A stretch of 64,000 nt of DNA from JAWWPG01 sp037719575 (lineage in GTDB: Bacteria > Actinomycetota > Actinomycetes > Propionibacteriales > Nocardioidaceae). Position numbers and translations under genes: made by a program. The notes beneath the pieces were generated by a model. It had not been told where the DNA came from. It saw nothing but the letters and a program-made list of their open reading frames with translations, and did not search any database. The DNA lies in contig JBBJMF010000001.1 in NCBI GenBank assembly GCA_037719575.1, positions 1-64,000 of the forward strand. Reading direction: 5' to 3'. This document shows, piece by piece, positions 16,941-25,425 of this stretch (the stretch's first letter is position 1; every line of letters starts with the position of its first letter).

Positions 16941-17219
16941 CCTGCACTGTTACGGCGTGGCACCTCTCGGAGGGCTCACCAGGGGCACATCAGCTCCGAG
17001 CACGAGACCGACCGCCTCACGCGTACGGTCCTCGAGTCCGGCCCCGGCATCGTGAAGGTCGCCTCCGGTCAGAAGTCCATCACCGTGACCCTGTCAGAGC
17101 TCCTCGCTGAGACGATCTTCGCCTCCCGACTAGGTATCCGGAGAACCCCGGGCAGCCTCCCTCAGCGCAGAATTGAGGCGCGGCTGAGGGCGACCCGAGT
17201 GAGACCGACGAGTGCTTGA
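16941..17219 (+). pseudogene. Coding-like remnant without a start
   Basis: After the stop at 16938-16940 this frame is open to TGA 17217-17219 with strongly GC-biased third positions from about 16986 on (for example the run HETDRLTRTVLESG and GQKSITVTLSELL). There is no ATG or GTG before the coding-like part and no ribosome site. The last about 58 nt overlap the tail of the convergent lipoprotein gene. I read it as the middle of a decayed gene of unknown family. It may also be chance. Confidence 0.3.
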
Positions 17220-17797
17220 GTGCTGAGACCGCCGACTTTCTGACCGGCTAGAACCAAGAGAAGCCCGTGGTCAAACACGCTGACCGTCCCGGCGCCGCCT
17301 GAACCGAAGGGGATCGACGACGCAGCCTCCCCCAACCCTGGCACGGGCACAGCTTTGGCTCCGCTGTTCGGGTTGCTGACGAGGTGCTCGTAGGCCGCCC
17401 GCGGGACACTGGTGCCGATCAGGACGACCGTCACCCCTGTCAGATGATCGGCAGCGAAGTAGCTGCAGTTCCCCTGCAGACCGGTCGGACGGCTTGTGGC
17501 GTGTGCACTGTTGACCCGGACCGGTTTGCCAACCACCGACTCCACTTCGCTGGAGGTCAAGAGTTGGCAGACCTGTTCTGAGGTGCGTGACGACCCGGTG
17601 GGGGCAGCAGTGGGGACAACACTGGTTGTGGGAGAAGTGGTTGTGGAAGAAGTGGTTGTGGGGCTTGGCGACGAGATCGAGGTTGGCGATTCACTTGTGT
17701 TGCTGGCGGATTTCGTGGTGTTGCCGCTGCACGCACCGACGCCGAGTACGCAGGCGAGAGCGAGGACTGGGACCTGGTAGCGCTGTTTGGTGCGCAT
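17162..17797 (-). CDS. Secreted lipoprotein, DUF3558-like
   Basis: 211 residues from ATG 17797. A lipoprotein signal peptide ends in the lipobox LGVGAC (Cys at about 23). A Ser/Thr/Pro-rich linker follows (to about residue 68), encoded in part by a 15-bp repeat in which TGGTTGTGG recurs at 17623, 17638 and 17653. The folded part has paired cysteines (EQVCQLLTSSEVESVVG and GNCSYFAADH) in the pattern of DUF3558/DUF2020-type actinobacterial lipoproteins. An upstream in-frame ATG at 17878 would bury the signal peptide. Likely anchored on the outer face of the membrane; function unknown. Confidence 0.75.
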   Translation of the reverse strand: MRTKQRYQVPVLALACVLGVGACSGNTTKSASNTSESPTSISSPSPTTTSSTTTSPTTSVVPTAAPTGSSRTSEQVCQLLTSSEVESVVGKPVRVNSAHATSRPTGLQGNCSYFAADHLTGVTVVLIGTSVPRAAYEHLVSNPNSGAKAVPVPGLGEAASSIPFGSGGAGTVSVFDHGLLLVLAGQKVGGLSTQALVGLTRVALSRASILR

Positions 17798-17958
17798 GGG
17801 CTCATCTCTCGATAGACGTTGGTTGTCGTGCGGGGGGACGAACATTGGGCCTACTCCGATGGCCGCCGCACCGGCCATGTTGGCACGCCTCTTGCCTGCA
17901 CGGAGGCAGACAAGAGAAATCTCTGTCCCGGCGTAGCTGCGAAGGTGGTGGTCCCGGA

Positions 17959-19095
17959 CTAGTCCTGGCGTTTGCGCTTGGCTCGGCCCATCGTCTGCGC
18001 TGCACGTTCGGCCTCGTCGGAGTCCACGGCGAAGTCGTCAGACTGGTCGTCGTCATCGGACTCTGCGTCCGGGCGCTTGTAGACGAGGTTGATGTAGCGC
18101 TTGGTCATCGAAGCGACGTACGAGTCGATGGTCTTCATCGCCTTCGGCGAGGTGTCCAGCAGCGTGACAGCCGTCTTCGGCTTCTTGATCGGCACACTCA
18201 TTGGCCACGACGTTCCCCAGACCGACTGCGAGAAGCGCTCGTTGGAGTTGGCCAGCCGGTTGGCGGCCCAGACCGCGCGGTCTGGCTCCCAGCCCCAGAA
18301 CCTCTCGTCGCTCCAACCTGCCTTCGACGCGCGCCGCTGGGCGATCTGGGAAAGCTTGGACGTGGCAGCGCTGCGCCGCGAGAAGTCCGGGTCGATGACC
18401 CGCAGATGCGCGTTGAGCAGCCTGATGGCCTCCACCGCCGTTGGCCCTGGTGACGGGTTAGAGACGTCGTCGGGAATCGTCAGGTCCTCGGAGGGGATCT
18501 CGACGTTCAGCACCCGCAACAGCGACTGGAGCGGGCCCAGCCTGACGAACTCGTCGAAGCGGATCGCCACGAACGTGGCTCGGTTGCCCTGGTACCAGAA
18601 CCGGAACGACTCCTCGAGGTTGTAGAAGCCGGACTTCACCGACTTCGTCGCGTACTCGTCGAACGAGTCCGGGTTCGCGAACGTCTTGACCGTCTGCGTG
18701 TACATGCTGTTGATGCGCGCCAACGGGTCTCGTACGACGTACACGAGCGAGACATCGTCCGCGATCTCGAAGAGCCGGCCGGACATCGTCGCGCGTAGGC
18801 GCTCCTCGCTCGCCAGGCGGGCGAACGCCTCCGAGCTGAGCACCACCGCGTCGGCTTCAACGTCGGCGACCTCGTCGCGAAACGCCTCCCAGTCCCCGTC
18901 TGCCTTGCGGAACCGACGGTCCTCGAGCAGCTGCCAGGCGAGATTGTGGTGGTTGAGGTTCGAGGCGGACGAGCGCCGCCCGGCCCGCGCGAGATAGACG
19001 CCGTGCTTGCGCAGCAGCTCCTCGTTGATGCCGAGACACTTCTGGAGATACGTCGATGCCGTCTTCGTGGCACCGATATGGACAACGAGCCGCAC
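17959..19095 (-). CDS. Sulfotransferase-like P-loop protein
   Basis: 378 residues from GTG 19095 (GGAAAGGGTG upstream). The N-terminus VRLVVHIGATKTASTYLQ is the 5'-phosphosulfate-binding loop of PAPS sulfotransferases or related glycan/lipid modifying enzymes. SLVYVVRDPLARINSMYTQ matches the 3'-phosphate region with the conserved R-D-P. The last about 40 residues are unusual: a run of Asp/Ser (ESDDDDQSDDFAVDSDEAE) followed by a basic end (GRAKRKRQD), not part of the enzyme fold. No signal peptide. Acceptor unknown. It is 161 nt upstream of the lipoprotein gene on the same strand, a possible pair. Confidence 0.7.
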   Translation of the reverse strand: MRLVVHIGATKTASTYLQKCLGINEELLRKHGVYLARAGRRSSASNLNHHNLAWQLLEDRRFRKADGDWEAFRDEVADVEADAVVLSSEAFARLASEERLRATMSGRLFEIADDVSLVYVVRDPLARINSMYTQTVKTFANPDSFDEYATKSVKSGFYNLEESFRFWYQGNRATFVAIRFDEFVRLGPLQSLLRVLNVEIPSEDLTIPDDVSNPSPGPTAVEAIRLLNAHLRVIDPDFSRRSAATSKLSQIAQRRASKAGWSDERFWGWEPDRAVWAANRLANSNERFSQSVWGTSWPMSVPIKKPKTAVTLLDTSPKAMKTIDSYVASMTKRYINLVYKRPDAESDDDDQSDDFAVDSDEAERAAQTMGRAKRKRQD

Positions 19096-19227
19096 GTAAC
19101 ACCCTTTCCACGTCGCGTCGGTGCCGCTTCTCAAGCTGGACCGAACGGGTGCCAGGCACCGGACTGATGGCCTGAGTCTTTCACGACCAGGACGTCCGCG
19201 CGCCTACGACCTCACCGCGAGCCGACG

Positions 19228-20676
19228 TCAGGAGTAGACGGCGGTGAACAGCGGACCGGGCAGGACCGACAAGATCACGGCGGCAGCCAGGGTCGCTGCG
19301 AGGACGACCTGCACCGGCCGGCCCACGGTGCCGACGGGAGTGGCGTGCTCCGCCGGCCGCAGCAGGAGGGCGACGACGCGGAGGTAGTAGACCAGGCCCA
19401 CCGCCACGTTGACGGCCATCACGACCGCGAGCCAGCCCAGCCCCCCGTCGACCGCGCTCTGGAAGATCACTACCTTGGCGACCAGCCCCACCACACCTGG
19501 TGGCAGCCCGGCAAGGCACAGCAGAGCGAAGGCGAGGCTGACGCCGACGAGTGGTCGACGCCGCGCGAGACCGGCGAGGTCGGCGACGGTCGTGGCTCCC
19601 CATCGGGCGGCAGCGGCCACGGCACCGAACGCCGCCAGGTTCACGACCGCGTACATGAGCGCGTAGGACTGCAGTGCCCCCAGGTCGCGATCCCCGCCGC
19701 CGGCGGCTAGCGGGACGACGAGATATCCCGCCTGTGCCACCGAGGACCAGGCGAGCAGTCGCACCGCATGGGTCTGCCGCAGCGCCGCCAGGTTCCCGAC
19801 GCTCATCGTCAAGGCGGCGGCACCTGCCATCACCGGTCGCCAGGTGTCGGCGTACGCCGGGAAGAACCGCACCAGCACGACGACGAGACCGGCGAGGCCG
19901 GCGACCTTGCTCACGACCGACAGGTACGCCGCAACGGGGACGGGAGCCCCGACGTAGGTGTCCGGAACCCACGCCTGGAAGGGCACCACAGCCACCTTGA
20001 ACGCTAGTGCCACGAGGGTCAGGGTCATGCCCATCCCCAGCACCGGGGTGACGGCGGTGCCGGTGATGCCGGCTGACGCGACCGGCAGCGCGACCACCGA
20101 GCCGGTGGCACCGTAGACCATCGAGATCCCGAGCAGGCTGAACGCCGTGGCCACCACCGACACCAGGAAGAACTTCAGCGCCGCCTCCGCCCCCCGCCCG
20201 TCCGCCCGCAGGCCCACCAGGGCGAAGGCTGGGAGGGAGAGGGTCTCGATGCTCACCAGCAAGGTGACGAGGTCCCCCGACGCGGCCACTCCCAGGGCGC
20301 CGGTCGCCGACGCGAGGAGCAGCAGGTGGAGCTCTCCCGCAGGCAGCTCTCCGTCCATGAGGTGCGGATGGAGCAGCGCGATCACCAGTCCGGCGCCGAC
20401 CAACACGACCGCCCACCAGACGACCGTGACATGGTCGACCGTCCATGAGCAGCCCAGCGGCTCCCCGGTGGACCGGCTGCCAAGGCAGAAGGTGGAGCGC
20501 GGCTGCGGCAGGGACAGCGCCAGCACCAGAGCCGTCGAGACGCCCGCGAGGCTCACAGCTGTCGGCAGCCACCGCCGTGTCGCTGGCGCGAACGCATCGC
20601 CGAGCAGCGCGACGACAGCAGCGACCACCAGGCACAGCGGGGGTGAGATCGCGAACCAGTCGACGTGCTGGCTCAT
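19228..20676 (-). CDS. nuoN: NADH-quinone oxidoreductase subunit N (second cluster)
   Basis: 482 residues, a multi-span antiporter-like proton-pumping subunit of complex I. It has the family lysine/glutamate core: ETLSLPAFALVGL, AALKFFLVSVVATAFSLLG with the channel Lys, FKVAVVPFQAWVPDTYVGAP, and RLLAWSSVAQAGYLVVPLA. ATG 20676 overlaps the nuoM stop as ATGA, which decides the start over upstream frames. Last gene of the second nuo cluster. The 132-nt gap after it to the sulfotransferase start shows no clear terminator. Confidence 0.93.
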   Translation of the reverse strand: MSQHVDWFAISPPLCLVVAAVVALLGDAFAPATRRWLPTAVSLAGVSTALVLALSLPQPRSTFCLGSRSTGEPLGCSWTVDHVTVVWWAVVLVGAGLVIALLHPHLMDGELPAGELHLLLLASATGALGVAASGDLVTLLVSIETLSLPAFALVGLRADGRGAEAALKFFLVSVVATAFSLLGISMVYGATGSVVALPVASAGITGTAVTPVLGMGMTLTLVALAFKVAVVPFQAWVPDTYVGAPVPVAAYLSVVSKVAGLAGLVVVLVRFFPAYADTWRPVMAGAAALTMSVGNLAALRQTHAVRLLAWSSVAQAGYLVVPLAAGGGDRDLGALQSYALMYAVVNLAAFGAVAAAARWGATTVADLAGLARRRPLVGVSLAFALLCLAGLPPGVVGLVAKVVIFQSAVDGGLGWLAVVMAVNVAVGLVYYLRVVALLLRPAEHATPVGTVGRPVQVVLAATLAAAVILSVLPGPLFTAVYS

Positions 20677-22148
20677 CACGTGCTGCCACCCCAGAGCAGC
20701 AGCCCGGGCGCGAGGCCGAGCAGCACGGTGAGGGCCCCGAGCGGCACCCAGGCGACCCACTCGTCGGCGGCGATGTCGCTGACGGGCGGCAGCTCCGGCA
20801 CCGCCTGGCAGACCCGCCGGACCGCGAGCGCGAAGTACGCCGTGGTCAGCACCACGCCCACACCGGCGAGAGCCATCAGCACGAGGTACGTCGTGGACGG
20901 CAGCCCGGGCGCCGGGGAGAACGCCGAGAGCATCGCGAGCATCTCACCCCAGAAGCCGGCCAGCCCGGGCATCCCCAGACTCGCGACGGCCCCGAAGGCG
21001 AACACGGCAGCCAGCTTGGGCGCGCGTCCGTAGAGTCCCCGCCCCACGGTCTCGAGGTCGGACCCGCCGATCCGGTCCTTGACGGCTCCCACGACGAAGA
21101 ACAGCAGGCCAGTGACGAGCGCGTGAGCGACATTCGCGAAGTTCGCGGCCAGCACGCCCTGCCTGGTGAGCGTCGAGACGGCGAGCAGGACGAAGCCCAT
21201 GTGGCCGATGCTGGAGTAGGCGACCAGCCGCTTGAGGTCACGCTGCGCCAGGCAGGCAAGCGCGCCGTACAGGATGCCGACGACTCCAAGGGCCGCCAGG
21301 TACGGCGACACCTGCAGTGCCCCCGAGGGGACCGCCCCGGCCCAGAGCCGCAGCAGACCATAGGTGCCGAGCTTCAGCAGCACTCCGGCGAGCAGCACGG
21401 ACCCCACTGTCGGCGCCTTGCTGTGCGCGTCGGGAAGCCAGAAGTGCAGCGGCCACATCGGCACCTTCGCGCCGAAGCCCAGCATCAGCAGCACGGCGAC
21501 AGCCAGCTGCGTGCTGGGGGGAATCTGGCCACCCACCCGCAGGATCGTCGCGATGTCGAACGTGCCGGTCGCGTGGTGGAGCAGCAGGAACGCCACCAGC
21601 ATGAGCGCCGATCCCGTGACAGTCACGACGAGGAAGCGGGTCGCAGCGCGGCGGCGGCCCACGGGGTCGTGCTCGTCGCCCCAGTCCGCGATGACGAACC
21701 ACATAGGGATCAGCACGAGCTCGAAGAACACGAAAAACAGGACCAGGTCGAGCGCGAGGAACGTGCCGAGGCTGGCCGCCTCGATGAGCAGCACGAGCGC
21801 CACGAGGTGGCGGGTCGGACCGCACCGGGGCGCTCGTCGCACCAGGGACACCAGGCAGCACCAGCCGAGCAGCGCCGTCACGACGACCAACGGTGCCGAG
21901 AGGGCGTCGACGCCGAGGCGCCAGTGGACCCCGATCGCGCCCACCCACGGGTGGTCCGACTGCAGCCGGAACGCTTCCAGCTGACGGTGCCCGGCAGCCC
22001 ATGTCCAGAGCGAGAGCCCGAGCGTCGCCGTGGCAAGGCCAAGGCCGAGCCGCGCCGCAGACCGGTCCGACCGCGTCCCGAGTCCGGAGCCGACCAAGAC
22101 GGCCCCGAGCAACGGCAGCCCGACGAGCAGCTCGAGCCCGCCCGTCAC
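20676..22148 (-). CDS. nuoM: NADH-quinone oxidoreductase subunit M (second cluster)
   Basis: 490 residues from GTG 22148; a TTG at 22196 is a less likely longer start. ND4-type antiporter subunit, about 14 spans. Key parts: FFELVLIPMWFVIADWG with the conserved Glu, AKVPMWPLHFWLPDAHSKAP with the channel Lys and broken helix, LKRLVAYSSIGHMGFVLL, and NVAHALVTGLLFFVVG. The gene lies between nuoL and nuoN, with a 16-nt gap after nuoL and an ATGA overlap with nuoN. Confidence 0.94.
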   Translation of the reverse strand: MTGGLELLVGLPLLGAVLVGSGLGTRSDRSAARLGLGLATATLGLSLWTWAAGHRQLEAFRLQSDHPWVGAIGVHWRLGVDALSAPLVVVTALLGWCCLVSLVRRAPRCGPTRHLVALVLLIEAASLGTFLALDLVLFFVFFELVLIPMWFVIADWGDEHDPVGRRRAATRFLVVTVTGSALMLVAFLLLHHATGTFDIATILRVGGQIPPSTQLAVAVLLMLGFGAKVPMWPLHFWLPDAHSKAPTVGSVLLAGVLLKLGTYGLLRLWAGAVPSGALQVSPYLAALGVVGILYGALACLAQRDLKRLVAYSSIGHMGFVLLAVSTLTRQGVLAANFANVAHALVTGLLFFVVGAVKDRIGGSDLETVGRGLYGRAPKLAAVFAFGAVASLGMPGLAGFWGEMLAMLSAFSPAPGLPSTTYLVLMALAGVGVVLTTAYFALAVRRVCQAVPELPPVSDIAADEWVAWVPLGALTVLLGLAPGLLLWGGST

Positions 22149-22164
22149 GAGCGCACCGGACGCG

Positions 22165-24000
22165 TCACCGCTGCACCAGCCCCACGAGGAGGGCAACTCC
22201 CACGGCGCCGACCGCGACGCCGGTCAGGTAGCGGCTGATGTTTCCGCCGTGCACCCAGCGCAGCCCGCGGCCCGCGAGCTGCATCGTCGCGTCGGTGCCG
22301 CGCACATACGGTGAGACGACGTCCGCCTCCGCGCCGGCTGTGGCCCGCGACCCGAGGCTCACGACCCGCACGACGCTCCCGATCGTCAGCGCGTCGAGCG
22401 ACAGGCCCCGGGAGAGCGGCGACTGGAGTCTCCCGAGTGCGGCGGCGGGGTCGCCGCCGGCACGCCGCCAAACGGCGTACGCCGCACCCACCCCGAGCCC
22501 GACGGCGAGCAGGCTGAGCACCAACGCCACCAGGTGGAAGGGTTCGGCCGAGACCCCGAGGAAGCCGGGATTCACGACGACGATGCCACCCACGGTCGAC
22601 ACACCGGCAAGCACGACGAGCGGTGCCGTCATCAGGACCGACGGCTCACTCGGGCGCGGCATCCCCACCACCTGCCGGGCACGGTGGCCGAAGAACACGA
22701 GCAGCCAGACCCTGGTCGCGTAGGCCGCGGTGAGCGTCGCCGCGACGAGGGCTCCGACGAGCACGAACCAGGCCCGGGTGGACCCGTTCGCCGCCTCGTG
22801 GGCAGCCAGACCCAGGATCGCGTCCTTGGAGAAGAAGCCCACGAAGGGAGGGACGCCCGCCAGCGCCGCCAGCCCGACCGTCGTCGTCACGAAGGTGAGT
22901 GGCATCGCCCGCCGGAGACCCCCGAGCTCGACCAGCCGCTGGCGGCCGACCGTGGTGATCACAGATCCGGCGGCCAGGAACAGCAGGGCCTTGAAGGCGC
23001 CGTGCGACAGCAGGTGCAGGACCCCGGCCCCGAAGCCTCCCAGCGACAGCGCCGCGAGCATGTAGGCGAGCTGGCTCACGGTGGACCAGGCCAGCACCCG
23101 CTTGAGGTCCTCGGCGGCCAGAGCGAAACAGGCGCCGCCGACCATCGTGACCACCGCGCTCGCCGCCAGCGCGCCCATCGTCACGGTCGACAGCTCGAGC
23201 AGCGGCAGCAGCCTGGCGACCAGGTAGACGCCGGCGGCCACCATCGTCGCCGCGTGGATGAGCGCGCTGATCGGAGTCGGGCCGGGCATCGCGTCGGGCA
23301 GCCAGGAGTGCAGCGGGAACTGGGCGGACTTGCCGACGACGCCACACAGGATGAGCAGCCCGGCGGCCGTCGCCTCACCCGTGCCGACCCGTCCGCCGGC
23401 AACCGCGGACAGCACGCCGCTGATCCGGTAGGTGCCGGCCGCCTCGCCGGCGACGAAGATGCCGAACAGCAGCCCGACGTCGCCCAGCCGGGTCATCAGG
23501 AACGCCCGGGCGGCTCCCTCCCGAGCGGGCTCGCCTTCCCAGTAGTGCGCGATCAGGAAGTAGGAGCAGGCGCCCATCACCTCCCAGCCGACGAGCAGCA
23601 CGAACAGGTCGTCGGCCGCCACCACCAGCGCCATGGCTGCCGCGAAGAGACAGATGAGTGCGGTGTACGACGGGTAGCGTGGGTCCTTCCCCATGAACGC
23701 CACCGAGTAGACCTGCACGAGAAGCGCGACGCTCGTGACCAGCACCAGCATGGAGACGGCGAGCTGGTCGACGGCGAGAGCCGGCGTGACGGGGATCGCA
23801 CCAGTGGAGACCTGCCCGGCGGTGAACCGGCTCGCCGTGGCCTGCCCCCAGTGCTCGCCGGCCAGCACCAGCGCGAGCAGCCACGAGACGGCGACCGGGA
23901 CGCAACCGAGCAGCTGGACCCCTCTCGTGCTGCGGTGGCCTACCCCGACGATCATCACGGCCGCCGCCGCCGGGAGGGCTATCAGCAGGCAGACGGTCAT
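22165..24000 (-). CDS. nuoL: NADH-quinone oxidoreductase subunit L (second cluster)
   Basis: 611 residues, ND5-type antiporter subunit with the long lateral C-terminal helix region. LFVLLVGWEVMGACSYFLI holds the conserved Glu, SAQFPLHSWLPDAMPGPTPI the Lys and Pro of the broken helix, SALIHAATMVAAGVYL the histidine, and LKRVLAWSTVSQLAYML the second half-channel. ATG 24000 overlaps the nuoK stop. Slightly shorter than the copy in the main operon (626). Confidence 0.95.
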   Translation of the reverse strand: MTVCLLIALPAAAAVMIVGVGHRSTRGVQLLGCVPVAVSWLLALVLAGEHWGQATASRFTAGQVSTGAIPVTPALAVDQLAVSMLVLVTSVALLVQVYSVAFMGKDPRYPSYTALICLFAAAMALVVAADDLFVLLVGWEVMGACSYFLIAHYWEGEPAREGAARAFLMTRLGDVGLLFGIFVAGEAAGTYRISGVLSAVAGGRVGTGEATAAGLLILCGVVGKSAQFPLHSWLPDAMPGPTPISALIHAATMVAAGVYLVARLLPLLELSTVTMGALAASAVVTMVGGACFALAAEDLKRVLAWSTVSQLAYMLAALSLGGFGAGVLHLLSHGAFKALLFLAAGSVITTVGRQRLVELGGLRRAMPLTFVTTTVGLAALAGVPPFVGFFSKDAILGLAAHEAANGSTRAWFVLVGALVAATLTAAYATRVWLLVFFGHRARQVVGMPRPSEPSVLMTAPLVVLAGVSTVGGIVVVNPGFLGVSAEPFHLVALVLSLLAVGLGVGAAYAVWRRAGGDPAAALGRLQSPLSRGLSLDALTIGSVVRVVSLGSRATAGAEADVVSPYVRGTDATMQLAGRGLRWVHGGNISRYLTGVAVGAVGVALLVGLVQR

Positions 24001-24338
24001 CGGGCCAGGTCCCGGGGCTGAGCCTCGGGGTCACGGTCGGCCAGCTCACGCAGGTCGTCGACGCCGATGTGGCCGTGAGTCCGGAAGACAAGCAGCACGA
24101 TCGCCAGCCCGAGACCGATCTCGGCTGCGGCGATGGCGATCACGAAGAGGCTGAACGACTGGCCCGCGTCGAGGGCGTCGTGCCAGTAGGCGTCGAACGC
24201 CACCAGGTTGAGGTTCACGGCGTTGAGCATCAGCTCCACACCCATCAGAACCAGGATCGCGTGCCGGCGGGCCAGCACGACGTACACCCCGATCGAGAAC
24301 AGCAACGACGAGGTGACGATCGGGAGGAGGACCGGCAT
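23997..24338 (-). CDS. nuoK: NADH-quinone oxidoreductase subunit K (second cluster)
   Basis: 113 residues, ND4L-type, three membrane spans. GVYVVLARRHAILVLMGVE and LMLNAVNLNLVAFDAY hold the first conserved Glu and the Asn pair, AAAEIGLGLAIVLLVF the second Glu. The C-terminal tail (THGHIGVDDLRELADRDPE) is longer than in the main operon copy (99). Start ATG 24338 overlaps the nuoJ stop as ATGA. Confidence 0.94.
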   Translation of the reverse strand: MPVLLPIVTSSLLFSIGVYVVLARRHAILVLMGVELMLNAVNLNLVAFDAYWHDALDAGQSFSLFVIAIAAAEIGLGLAIVLLVFRTHGHIGVDDLRELADRDPEAQPRDLAR

Positions 24339-24844
24339 CAGCGCGACTCCCGGTGCCGCGACAGCACGATCGCACCCACCAGGGCCGCGAGCAGCAGCAC
24401 GCTGAGCAGCTCGAACGGCAGCACCCAGGAGCCGAAGATCCTGGAACCCACCGAGGTCGCACTGCCCACGTCGGCTGTCGCGATGTCGAGCCTCGCGTCG
24501 CGGAACCCGATGGCGAACGTCGTCACCAGCACGGCCGCGGTCGCCGTCGCGACGAGGGCCGCGACAAGTCGGCTGGGGCCGTCGACGTCGGGCAGCACCC
24601 CGATGGGCGCCCGGGTGAGCATCAACGCGAACAGCAGGAGGACCACGACCGCACCTACGTAGATCAGCACCTGCACCCACGCGACGAACTCCGCGGCGAG
24701 GAGCAGGTACAGCCCGGCGAGGGCGCCCAGGGTGACGACCAGCCACAAGGCGCAGTGGACGACCTGCGTGCTGACAGCCACCAGCACAGCCGACCCGACG
24801 GCCATCACGCCGAACAGCCAGAAGAGCACCTGGACGGTTGTCAC
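24338..24844 (-). CDS. nuoJ: NADH-quinone oxidoreductase subunit J (second cluster)
   Basis: 168 residues from GTG 24844, overlapping the nuoI stop as GTGA. ND6-type with five spans: the conserved VHCALWLVVTLGALAGLYLL and EFVAWVQVLIYVGAVVVLLL with the pi-bulge helix are clear. It lacks the roughly 100-residue hydrophilic C-terminal tail of NuoJ in the main operon. Confidence 0.93.
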   Translation of the reverse strand: MTTVQVLFWLFGVMAVGSAVLVAVSTQVVHCALWLVVTLGALAGLYLLLAAEFVAWVQVLIYVGAVVVLLLFALMLTRAPIGVLPDVDGPSRLVAALVATATAAVLVTTFAIGFRDARLDIATADVGSATSVGSRIFGSWVLPFELLSVLLLAALVGAIVLSRHRESR

Positions 24845-25425
24845 GCCGAAGGATCCGACAATGGAGTGGTCGGAGCCTGCTGAGTGTCGGATCCTTGCGT
24901 GGCCGCGGCCGCGGCCGCCGCGGCAGCGGCGCGTTCGGCGGTCGCGATCTCCTTGGCCGGCTCCGCGGCGGCGTCGAGGGCCGGGGGCGGGGGCACCGTC
25001 CACATCCACTCCTGCAGACGGTCCTTCTCATGCGTCAGGTCGCGGATGTCGTACTCGGCGTACTCGAACTCGGGCGTCCAGTAGAGCGCGTCGAACGGGC
25101 ACGCCTCGATGCAGATGCTGCAGTACATGCAGAGCGAGAAGTCGATCGCGAACCTGTCGAGCATGTTGTGGCTCCGCTCCCGCCCTCCGGGGCTCGGGGC
25201 AGGCACGACCTCCTTGTGCGAGTCGATATAGATGCACCAGGCCGGGCACTCGCGAGCACAGAGCATGCACACGGTGCAGTTCTCCTCCATCAGCGCGATC
25301 ACCCCCCGCGACCGCGGCGGCAGCTCGGGCAACGCGTCCGGGTAGTGGGCGGTCACGGAGCGGCGGGTCATCGCCCGCCAGGTCACCCGAAGGCCTGTGA
25401 CCAGTCCCTTGCCGAACGCCCTCAT
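24841..25425 (-). CDS. nuoI: NADH-quinone oxidoreductase subunit I (second cluster)
   Basis: 194 residues; carries clusters N6a and N6b. Two ferredoxin-type motifs: Cys 50, 53, 56, 60 (CTVCMLCARECP) and Cys 99, 102, 105, 109 (CMYCSICIEACP). The C-terminus is a low-complexity Pro/Ala tail with a run of ten Ala encoded by GCG/GCC codons near 24900-24930, absent from the other NuoI here. Electron wiring is therefore intact although nuoD is missing from the cluster. ATG 25425 overlaps the nuoH stop. Confidence 0.95.
   Translation of the reverse strand: MRAFGKGLVTGLRVTWRAMTRRSVTAHYPDALPELPPRSRGVIALMEENCTVCMLCARECPAWCIYIDSHKEVVPAPSPGGRERSHNMLDRFAIDFSLCMYCSICIEACPFDALYWTPEFEYAEYDIRDLTHEKDRLQEWMWTVPPPPALDAAAEPAKEIATAERAAAAAAAAAATQGSDTQQAPTTPLSDPSA

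Noticed and set aside
17623..17661. Short repeats as a possible CRISPR or integration site
   Set aside because: Three 9-bp copies at 15-bp steps encode the Thr/Ser linker of the lipoprotein; no spacers or cas genes.
20445..22238. 597-codon plus-strand frame opposite nuoM and nuoN
   Set aside because: Antisense to membrane subunits with clear motifs; product is hydrophilic Gln/Arg/His-rich, a typical high-GC shadow.
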